Source of the DNA: Glaciihabitans sp.
Lineage (GTDB): Bacteria; Actinomycetota; Actinomycetes; Actinomycetales; Microbacteriaceae
NCBI GenBank assembly: GCA_025464095.1
Contig: JAODMF010000022.1
Span: 124,001 to 188,000, forward strand
Length of the DNA: 64,000 bases
Reading direction: 5' to 3'
The position numbers and the translations under genes are program-made. A model generated the notes under the pieces. It was not told the origin of the DNA. It saw only the letters and a list, made by a program, of their open reading frames with translations, and searched no databases. Of the stretch, positions 57,868-64,000 are shown piece after piece. Each line of letters starts with the position of its first letter. Position 1 is the stretch's first letter.

Positions 57868-59592
57868 GTGACCTTCACCGCGCCCATCCAGTTGCCCGGC
57901 CTCGCACTTGATCCCCAGTGGTACCGGCGGGCGGTGTTCTACGAAGTAATGGTTCGCGGGTTCGTTGACAGCAACGGTGACGGCTCGGGCGATCTCAGCG
58001 GTCTCATCTCCCGCCTCGATTACCTGCAGTGGCTGGGCGTCGACGCCCTGTGGCTGCCGCCGTTCTACATGTCACCGCTCAAGGACGGCGGCTACGACGT
58101 CTCCGACTTCAAGGCGATACTTCCCGACTTCGGCACCGTGGACGAGTTCAAGGACCTGGTTACCAAGGCCCACGAGCGCAACATGCGCATCGTGATCGAT
58201 TACCCGCTCAACCACACCTCTGACCAGCACGACTGGTTCCAGCAGTCCCGCGCCGATCCCACAGGCCCATACGGCGACTTCTACGTGTGGAGCGACACCG
58301 ACGAGAAGTACCCGAATATTCGCATCATCTTCGTCGACACGGAAGAGTCGAACTGGACCTTCGACCCGGTGCGGCGCCAGTTCTTCTTCCACCGGTTCTT
58401 CTCGCACCAGCCGGACCTCAACTTCGAGCACCCCGCTGTGCGCGAGGCGGTCTTCGACACCGTGCGCTTCTGGATGGACCTCGGCGTCGACGGCATCCGG
58501 CTGGATGCCATTCCTTACCTCTTCGAATCCGAAGACGGCAACGGCGAGGGCGAGCCGGAGACGCACGCGTTCATTCGCGAACTGCGGGCGATGATGGACC
58601 GCGACTACCCCGGCCGCATCCTCATCGCCGAGGCGAACCAGTGGCCGCAGGAGGTCGCGCAGTTCTTCGGAACCGAGGAGGAACCCGAGTGCCACATGGC
58701 GTTCGACTTCCCGGTGATGCCGCGCATTTTCTACTCGCTGCGCTCCCAGCAGGCGGGAGAACTGATCCGCATCCTGTCGGAGACGACGGAAGCGCCGCCG
58801 ACCGCGGGCTGGGGAGTCTTCCTTCGCAACCACGACGAACTAACGCTCGAGATGGTTTCGGAAGAGTACCGCCAGGCGATGTACGGCTGGTACGCGTACG
58901 ACCCGCGGATGCGCTCCAACATTGGCATCCGACGTCGCCTCGCTCCCCTCCTCGACAACTCTCGCGCCGAACTCGAGCTGGCTCATGCGCTGCTCTTCTC
59001 TCTCAAGGGCAGCCCGTTTCTGTACTACGGCGATGAAATCGGCATGGGTGACAACATCTGGCTGCCCGACCGCGACAGCTCACGCACGCCGATGCAGTGG
59101 ACGCCAGACCGCAACGCCGGCTTCTCGACCGCCGATCCGGGCAAGCTGTACCTGCCGATCGTGCAGTCCCTGGTCTACAACTACAACCTGATCAACGTGG
59201 AATCGCAGCTCGCGCAATCACGGTCCCTGCTGCACTGGGTGCGCAACGTCATCCACGTTCGCAAGGCGCATCCGGCCTTTGGGCTCGGCACCCTGCGCAT
59301 CCTCGAGACCGACCACGAGTCGGTGCTCGCCTTCGTGCGCGAGTACGAGGGAACGGGAACGCAGTTCGGTGACTCACCGGAAAACATCCTCTGCGTCTTT
59401 AGCTTCGCCCACAATCCGGTTTCGGTGAAGATCCAGGCCGAAGAGTTCGCGGGCTCGACGCTCTTCGACCTGTTCGGCGGCGGCCAGTTCCCCACGGTCG
59501 AGGATGACGGGAGCATCACCCTGACGCTCGGAACCCAGAGCTTCTACTGGCTGCACGTCGGAGATTCGCACTTTGCCGGAGGTCGCTCCTAG
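57868..59592 (+). CDS. treS: Trehalose synthase (maltose alpha-D-glucosyltransferase)
   Basis: A 574-residue GH13 enzyme that interconverts maltose and trehalose. The start motif QWYRRAVFYEVMVRGFVDSN, the nucleophile Asp213 in GIRLDAIPY, acid/base Glu255 in LIAEANQWP and Asp323 in RNHDEL are present. HSPCFMAFDFPVM-like text reads ECHMAFDFPVM, typical of TreS; the length also fits TreS without a fused maltokinase. The GTG at 57868 has TAGACT 6 nt upstream. With the GlgA-type enzyme at the right edge it suggests the TreS-linked route between trehalose and alpha-glucan; no maltokinase or GlgE gene lies in this window. Confidence 0.94.
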   Translation: MTFTAPIQLPGLALDPQWYRRAVFYEVMVRGFVDSNGDGSGDLSGLISRLDYLQWLGVDALWLPPFYMSPLKDGGYDVSDFKAILPDFGTVDEFKDLVTKAHERNMRIVIDYPLNHTSDQHDWFQQSRADPTGPYGDFYVWSDTDEKYPNIRIIFVDTEESNWTFDPVRRQFFFHRFFSHQPDLNFEHPAVREAVFDTVRFWMDLGVDGIRLDAIPYLFESEDGNGEGEPETHAFIRELRAMMDRDYPGRILIAEANQWPQEVAQFFGTEEEPECHMAFDFPVMPRIFYSLRSQQAGELIRILSETTEAPPTAGWGVFLRNHDELTLEMVSEEYRQAMYGWYAYDPRMRSNIGIRRRLAPLLDNSRAELELAHALLFSLKGSPFLYYGDEIGMGDNIWLPDRDSSRTPMQWTPDRNAGFSTADPGKLYLPIVQSLVYNYNLINVESQLAQSRSLLHWVRNVIHVRKAHPAFGLGTLRILETDHESVLAFVREYEGTGTQFGDSPENILCVFSFAHNPVSVKIQAEEFAGSTLFDLFGGGQFPTVEDDGSITLTLGTQSFYWLHVGDSHFAGGRS

Positions 59593-59623
59593 CGGTGTCA
59601 CCCGGTGGCTCTATCGTGATGAC

Positions 59624-60325
59624 ATGAGCAACACATGGTTCGACACCCTCGGCGTTTTCGACCTCGAAACCACCGGAATCGACGTAGAAACCAGCCGGAT
59701 TGTTTCCGCCCACGTCGGCGTGCTGGATGCGAACGGCACCCTCACGGAGATGTGGGACTGGCTGGCGGATCCGGGAGTCGAGATCCCTGTCCAGGCCAGC
59801 GCGGTGCACGGGATCTCGACCGAGCGCGCACGCGCTGAAGGTCGCCCGGCGGCGGAGGTCGTCGCTGAGATCATCGCGACACTGTCAGCCCTCTTCGCTC
59901 GCGGCATGGCCGTGACCATCTACAACGCCTCCTACGATCTCAGCCTGCTTCACCACGAAGCGCTGCGGTACAACCTGGACCCCCTTATTGAGCCCGCCCC
60001 CATCATCGACCCCCTCGTGCTCGACCGCGTGGTCGACCGCTACCGCAAGGGCAAGCGCACTCTCGAGGCCGCCGCGGTCGTCTACGGCGTGGAACTGACG
60101 GATGCGCATGACGCTAGCGCGGACGCCGTCGCGGCGGGCCGCGTTGCGCAGGCCATGGCACGCAAGCATCCGGAGCAACTGGGCATCGAGTCCGCCCTGC
60201 TGCATGCACAGCAGATCGCGTGGAGCCAGGAGCAGGCGCTGTCCTTCCAGGATTACATGCGCCGCACGCACAATCCCGACTTCAGTTCGAGCGGTATGTG
60301 GCCCGTGCGCACCGCAGGCGTCTGA
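59624..60325 (+). CDS. DEDDh 3'-5' exonuclease
   Basis: A 233-residue exonuclease of the DnaQ fold. Exo I is GVFDLETTGIDV (Asp, Glu), Exo II is IYNASYDLSLL (Asp), and Exo III is HDASADAVAAGRV (His, Asp), a full DEDDh set. It resembles the free-standing DNA polymerase III epsilon-like exonucleases of actinobacteria. The C terminus (QDYMRRTHNPDFSSSGMWPV) is conserved in this group. The ATG at 59624 has TATCGT 6 nt upstream. It starts 31 bp after treS. Confidence 0.92.
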   Translation: MSNTWFDTLGVFDLETTGIDVETSRIVSAHVGVLDANGTLTEMWDWLADPGVEIPVQASAVHGISTERARAEGRPAAEVVAEIIATLSALFARGMAVTIYNASYDLSLLHHEALRYNLDPLIEPAPIIDPLVLDRVVDRYRKGKRTLEAAAVVYGVELTDAHDASADAVAAGRVAQAMARKHPEQLGIESALLHAQQIAWSQEQALSFQDYMRRTHNPDFSSSGMWPVRTAGV

Positions 60326-60393
60326 CGTCGCGAGTCTGCGGACGCGCTGAGCGTGGTTTTGACTCCCCCGCCGTGCGCGCCGATACTGGCTGG

Positions 60394-61767
60394 ATGCGTT
60401 CCGTAATCAACCGGGGGGCGAGCGCAGTCGCATTGGCCGTCGCCCTCGTGTCTCTTGTACCGGCACCACCCGCCTCGGCGCAGGAGGCGACGCCCCCGGT
60501 TTCCCCGGCCGTCACGTCCGCGACGACCTACGGGTACGACGTCTCGTGGCCGCAGTGCAACACCACGCTGCCCGCTGACAGGCCGTTCGCCATCATCGGC
60601 CTGAACAAGGGCATCGCGACAGTGGCAAATCCCTGTTTTGAGAACGAGTTCGCCTGGGCCAAGGCGTCGACTGGCGCGACGGAGCAGCCGGCCGCGGCCG
60701 TGTACGTCAATACCGGCAATCCGGCGCTCAAGGCGGCATGGTGGCCCACCGCAAACGTCACCCGCAATGACAGTCTTCCTGTGGACACGTCGCACGGGAC
60801 CTGCGCACACACGGCGAGCAGCGCATGCGCCTACGTGTATGGGTACTCGATTGCGCACGACGACGTCACAATGCCGACGACCGCCCTCCCGTCCGGACTG
60901 CACTGGTGGCTCGACGTCGAGACCAGCAACACCTGGCAAAGCGACACCCACGCCAACGCATCCGTACTTGCCGGAATGAAGGCATATTTCACCTCGATCG
61001 GCGACACCGTTGGCATCTACTCGACCAGCTACCAGTGGAAGACCATCGTAGGTGCGACCTCGTCGTCGAGCAGCCTTGCGGGAATCCCCACCTGGCTCGC
61101 CGGAGCGTCGTCGAACACCGCGGCGGCGGCGGCCTGTGCCAACTCACCACTCACCCCGGGCGATCGCGTATCGATGGTCCAGTTCGTTGTGAACAATCTC
61201 GACCGGAACTACTCCTGCCACCAGTTCGCGGATGCTCCGGCACCGGTCATGTCCGTGTCGGGATCATTCGGCGTGGGGAAGAAGTTGACGGCTGTCACCG
61301 GCACGTGGACCGTCAATCCAACCAGCTTCAGCTACCAGTGGCTCCGCAGCGGGCTGGCAATCAGCAATGCCACGAAGTCGACTTACACCGCGACATCCAC
61401 CGATGGCGGCAAGCAACTCAGCGTGAAGGTTACGGCCACGAGACGCGGATACACGACGCTCGCCCAGAAGAGCGCGCAGGTTCTGATCCTCAAAACACTC
61501 ACGGCGACGCCCGTGCCGAAGATCACCGGAACGGCAAAGGTCGGCGTCACCCTGACCGCCAGCGCTGGGACCTGGTCGCCGTCACCGGTGACGCTCAGCT
61601 ACCAGTGGAACCGAGACGGGGTTGCGATCAGCACGAACGCCACAGGGAAGACCTATGTTCCGGTCGCCGGGGATGTCGGAAAGGCGATCACCGTCACGGT
61701 TACCGGCTCCCGCTCCGGCTACATGTCGGTGCACCACTCGAGTCCTTCGGTAACTCCGAAGGCCTAG
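60394..61767 (+). CDS. Secreted glycoside-hydrolase-like protein with two Ig-like modules
   Basis: A 457-residue exported protein. The signal peptide runs to ~29 (APPASA). Residues ~45-275 form a glycoside-hydrolase-like (GH25/DUF1906-related) TIM-barrel: YGYDVSWPQCN, AIIGLNKG, YVNTGNP, LHWWLDVETSN (Asp and Glu candidates), VGIYSTSYQWK and TWLAGAS. Members are thought to act on cell-wall glycans, but the activity is unproven. Two Ig-like modules follow (~280-365, ~367-457), each with a GxW, YQW-x-R and a YT or YM near the end, closely like those at 12142. The ATG at 60394 begins the signal peptide. Confidence 0.83.
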   Translation: MRSVINRGASAVALAVALVSLVPAPPASAQEATPPVSPAVTSATTYGYDVSWPQCNTTLPADRPFAIIGLNKGIATVANPCFENEFAWAKASTGATEQPAAAVYVNTGNPALKAAWWPTANVTRNDSLPVDTSHGTCAHTASSACAYVYGYSIAHDDVTMPTTALPSGLHWWLDVETSNTWQSDTHANASVLAGMKAYFTSIGDTVGIYSTSYQWKTIVGATSSSSSLAGIPTWLAGASSNTAAAAACANSPLTPGDRVSMVQFVVNNLDRNYSCHQFADAPAPVMSVSGSFGVGKKLTAVTGTWTVNPTSFSYQWLRSGLAISNATKSTYTATSTDGGKQLSVKVTATRRGYTTLAQKSAQVLILKTLTATPVPKITGTAKVGVTLTASAGTWSPSPVTLSYQWNRDGVAISTNATGKTYVPVAGDVGKAITVTVTGSRSGYMSVHHSSPSVTPKA

Positions 61768-61806
61768 CGGCAGCGTGGCTCGCAGGGGCGAGCCCACAAA
61801 CAGAAC

Positions 61807-61834
61807 GAGGCGACCGGCTGATGCCGGTCGCCTC
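61807..61834. terminator. Bidirectional hairpin terminator
   Basis: A perfect 12-bp stem GAGGCGACCGGC with its complement and loop TGAT between two convergent genes (stops at 61767 and 61850). On the minus strand it is followed by GTTCTGTTTGTG, T-rich enough to terminate the rpmE2 message. It can serve both directions. Confidence 0.88.
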
Positions 61835-61849
61835 GATAAAAGCCTGTGG

Positions 61850-62101
61850 TTACTTGCCGAAACCCTTGTAGCGCGAGTTGAACTTCTCCACGCGGCCGGC
61901 GGAGTCAAGGATGCGCTGCTTACCCGTGTAGAACGGGTGCGACTCTGACGAGATCTCGACGTCGATCACCGGGTAGGTGTTGCCGTCTTCCCACTCGATG
62001 GTCTTGGAGCTGCTCACCGTCGAGCGGGTGAGGAACGTGGTGCCGGAGGCCAGGTCGCGGAACACGACGGGCTCGTACGTGGGGTGGATTTCGGTCTTCA
62101 T
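61850..62101 (-). CDS. rpmE2: 50S ribosomal protein L31 type B
   Basis: An 83-residue ribosomal protein of the zinc-free type B L31: [20 protein letters not shown], an SHPFYTGKQ core, VEKFNSRY near the end, and no CxxC pair. Type B L31 often replaces the zinc form when zinc is scarce and is then Zur-repressed; no Zur box was recognised here. AAGGA precedes the ATG and a strong terminator follows. Confidence 0.95.
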   Translation of the reverse strand: MKTEIHPTYEPVVFRDLASGTTFLTRSTVSSSKTIEWEDGNTYPVIDVEISSESHPFYTGKQRILDSAGRVEKFNSRYKGFGK

Positions 62102-62225
62102 GGCGATTCCTTGAATTGGATGAGTGGAGAAGAAAGCTGGGGCAGTGGGCGCAGAACGCACCGGGCCGACTCGATAGCTTACCAGACGAGCACTGCCGAG
62201 AATAGCTGCCGGAGGTCGTCGCAGC

Positions 62226-63008
62226 TCACGCGGCGCGAGCGGTGAACCGCCCGCCTTCGCTGGTGACTTCCAGCGGCAGGCCGAATGTCTCCGACAGCGC
62301 CTCGGCCGTGATGACCTCGTCGATAGGGCCGGATGCGGTGATCGCGCCGTCGGCGAGCAGCAGGGCGTGCGTGAATCCAACCGGGATCTCTTCTGCGTGG
62401 TGGGTGACCATCACGATCCCAGCCGCCTCGGGTGCACTGGCGTAGCCACCGAGCAACTGCAACAGTTCCTCACGCGAGCCGAGATCGAGGCTCGCGGCGG
62501 GCTCATCCAGAAGCAGCAGCTCCGGGTCGGTCATGACGGCTCGCGCGATCTGCACGCGTTTCTGCTCGCCATCGCTGAGCAGGCCGAAGCGGCGGTCCGA
62601 GAGGTGATCGAGCTTCCACTCGCTCAGCACGCGCTGGGCGCGGCGTACGTCGACGTCCTCGTATTCCTCGTTCCAGCGGCCGGTGACAGACCACGCGGCG
62701 GTAAGAACGACGTTCAGCACGGTTTCGTCAGCCGGGAACCGGCGCGCCATCGCCGAGGAGGCGAATCCGATGCGTGGGCGCAGCTCGAAGACATCAACCG
62801 CGCCGAGCGTGTCATCGAGGATGTGCGCGGTGCCCGAACTCGGATGCACGAAGGCCGCAGCGACCTGAAGCAACGTCGTCTTGCCGGCTCCGTTCGGACC
62901 GAGGATGACCCAGCGTTCGGAGCCGTCCACCGTCCAGGAAATCCGGTCGAGGATGGTGTTGCCATCTCGAATGATGGACACGTCGGTGAGCTGCAGAACA
63001 CTTGCCAT
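62226..63008 (-). CDS. Stand-alone ABC transporter ATP-binding protein
   Basis: A 260-residue ABC ATPase: Walker [11 protein letters not shown] (36-45), signature LSDGEQKR (144-151), Walker B LLLLDEP (164-170) and the switch His in MVTHHAEE. It resembles the YlmA/ModF-like ATPases that lack an adjacent permease, and no permease is seen here. The transported substrate or function is unknown. The signature D in LSDGEQ replaces the usual GG, a common variant. GGAGAG precedes the ATG. Confidence 0.9.
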   Translation of the reverse strand: MASVLQLTDVSIIRDGNTILDRISWTVDGSERWVILGPNGAGKTTLLQVAAAFVHPSSGTAHILDDTLGAVDVFELRPRIGFASSAMARRFPADETVLNVVLTAAWSVTGRWNEEYEDVDVRRAQRVLSEWKLDHLSDRRFGLLSDGEQKRVQIARAVMTDPELLLLDEPAASLDLGSREELLQLLGGYASAPEAAGIVMVTHHAEEIPVGFTHALLLADGAITASGPIDEVITAEALSETFGLPLEVTSEGGRFTARAA

Positions 63009-63049
63009 GATCTCTCCAGACTAGAGCAGTGGGACACTCCCCGAAGGGC

Positions 63050-64000
63050 CTACAGGAGCGAGGCGTAGATCTCTTTGGTACGGAGGGCGATGCGGTCCCA
63101 CCCGAACTCGGCTTCGGCACGGCGACGACCCGACTCGCCCATGCTGCGCGCGGCAACCGGATCGCTGACGACCTCGATGAGCGCGGCTGCCAGGTCGCTG
63201 ACGAACCGGTCGGCATCCAGCGGCGTGCCCGTGCCATCCTGCATCTGCTCGATCGGCACCAGGCGACCGGTGACACCGTCGTCGACGACCTCGGGGATGC
63301 CGCCGGTAGCCGTTCCCACGACCGGTGCCCCGCACGCCATAGCTTCCAGGTTCACGATCCCGAGCGGCTCGTACACGGACGGGCAGACAAACGTGGTCGC
63401 GGCGGTCAGGACGGCGGACAGTTCCGGTTGACTGAGGAGCCGGTCGATCCAGATGACCCCGGAGCGCTCCCGCTGCAGTGCGGCGACCCCTTCACGAACC
63501 TCGGCGAGGATCTCCGGCGTATCCGGCGCCCCGGCGCACAGCACCAGCTGCACGTCGTCTGGCAGCATCGCGGCCGCGCGCAGCAGGTACGGCAGGCCTT
63601 TCTGGCGAGTGATCCGGCCGACGAACACCACGGAGGGTCGATCCGGGTCGATGCCGAGCGAGCGAACGACATCCGCGTCGTCGAGCGGCTTCCACTTCTC
63701 CAGGTCGACGCCGTTGTGCACCGTGAGCACGCGGGATTCGTCGAGAAACGGGTACGACCTCAGGATGTCGCGGCGCATCCCCTCGCTTACGGCAATGATC
63801 GCGGCGGCACCCGCAAACGCGGTGCTTTCGATCCAGCTGGAGAGTTTGTAGCCGCCGCCGAGCTGCTCTGCCTTCCACGGTCGCAGCGGCTCGAGGCTGT
63901 GGGCGGTCACGACGTGCGGGATGCCATGCAGCAGGGAGCCGACGTGGCCGGCTGCATTCGCGTACCAGGTGTGCGAGTGCACGATGTCAGCGCCCTCGAG
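63050..64000 (-). CDS. glgA: Glycogen synthase / GlgM-type glycosyltransferase (5' end beyond window)
   Basis: The C-terminal ~317 residues of a GT4-type glucosyltransferase; the frame is open through the right edge (LEGADIVHSH precedes HTWYANAAGH), so the start is missing. Visible are VVTAHSLEPLRPWKAEQLGG, AIIAVSEGMRRDIL, VVFVGRITRQKGLPYLLRAA and PSVYEPLGIVNLEAMACGAP with the E-x7-E pair. This is the actinobacterial GlgA group; in mycobacteria the member Rv1212c acts as GlgM, making maltose-1-phosphate, so either activity is possible. It is linked in pathway to treS at 57868. Lies 41 bp upstream of the ABC ATPase gene on the same strand. Confidence 0.9.
   Translation of the reverse strand, partial: LEGADIVHSHTWYANAAGHVGSLLHGIPHVVTAHSLEPLRPWKAEQLGGGYKLSSWIESTAFAGAAAIIAVSEGMRRDILRSYPFLDESRVLTVHNGVDLEKWKPLDDADVVRSLGIDPDRPSVVFVGRITRQKGLPYLLRAAAMLPDDVQLVLCAGAPDTPEILAEVREGVAALQRERSGVIWIDRLLSQPELSAVLTAATTFVCPSVYEPLGIVNLEAMACGAPVVGTATGGIPEVVDDGVTGRLVPIEQMQDGTGTPLDADRFVSDLAAALIEVVSDPVAARSMGESGRRRAEAEFGWDRIALRTKEIYASLL

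Noticed and set aside
61850-62220. Zur operator upstream of the L31 type B gene
   Set aside because: No sequence resembling the actinobacterial Zur box was found in the 119-bp leader region.
1-64000. tRNA, rRNA, prophage or insertion sequence
   Set aside because: No cloverleaf-like sequence, rRNA segment, transposase, integrase or terminase was recognised in either strand.

Overview
The window is a GC-rich, gene-dense stretch of actinobacterial chromosome, most likely from a member of the Microbacteriaceae. The evidence is high GC in third codon positions, DUF2510 membrane proteins, the imuA'-imuB-dnaE2 mutasome, a TreS/actinobacterial-GlgA type glycogen and trehalose gene set, and an intergenic repeat family with the ends TGGTTGAGTAGCA and GCGTATCGAAACC that I associate with this family from memory. 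No rRNA, tRNA, insertion sequence, prophage, integrase or CRISPR array was seen. Many starts lack a Shine-Dalgarno sequence and carry a TANNNT hexamer exactly 6-7 nt upstream, which points to widespread leaderless transcription and was used to choose starts.

Layout. 0-9 kb: an EEP-family phosphohydrolase, three DUF2510 membrane proteins (two translationally coupled), an alpha/beta hydrolase, an F420/FMN-type PPOX enzyme, a J-domain/NERD-like fusion, a MarR regulator with a perfect palindromic operator, a glutathione peroxidase and an EI24-type membrane protein. 8.9-9.7 kb: the only long gene-free stretch, filled by a composite array of 12 full and 1 partial copies of the family repeat. 9.7-12 kb: an orphan DarT-like ADP-ribosyltransferase, a histidine phosphatase, and a GIY-YIG protein coupled to a DUF2188 protein. 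12.1-15.4 kb: a 1089-residue secreted Ig-repeat/beta-helix protein. 15.6-24 kb: a DEAD-box RNA helicase, a Fic enzyme behind two palindromes, an M18 aminopeptidase, an Eis-type acetyltransferase, a MOSC protein and small proteins. 24.3-30.3 kb: a secreted CHAP protein, then an S9 oligopeptidase flanked by two paralogous pseudo-SGNH-GAF proteins. 30.3-37.4 kb: a glycosyltransferase, hydrolase, dehydrogenases, a CsbD-like protein, a DUF5997/LysR-effector pair with overlapping divergent promoters, and a LysE-type exporter.

37.5-48.6 kb is a DNA-damage-tolerance neighbourhood. It holds a perfect SOS box in front of imuA'-imuB-dnaE2, and an opposing run of dinB, a superfamily 2 helicase and a pyrimidine-dimer-glycosylase-like protein with an extra EVE/PUA-like domain. 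Three long perfect or near-perfect intergenic hairpins lie in or just left of this region (36.5, 37.5 and 45.3 kb).

48.7-64 kb: a GlsB-type stress membrane protein, an SGNH hydrolase, a fatty acid desaturase, a D-Ala-D-Ala carboxypeptidase, an APH-like kinase, a TrmH-type methyltransferase, a sirtuin, a second histidine phosphatase, a glycosyltransferase coupled to an alpha/beta hydrolase, trehalose synthase, a DEDDh exonuclease, a secreted glycoside-hydrolase-like protein with Ig-like modules, L31 type B, an ABC ATPase, and a GlgA-type glycosyltransferase cut by the right edge. Common themes are DNA damage and stress tolerance, envelope and secreted proteins, and glycogen/trehalose metabolism. 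No single new defence system is obvious. The best candidates for new biology are the pseudo-SGNH-GAF pair, the glycosylase/EVE-like fusion, the hairpin elements, the repeat array that supplies gene ends, and a ~50-residue PPxWL module shared by two small proteins.
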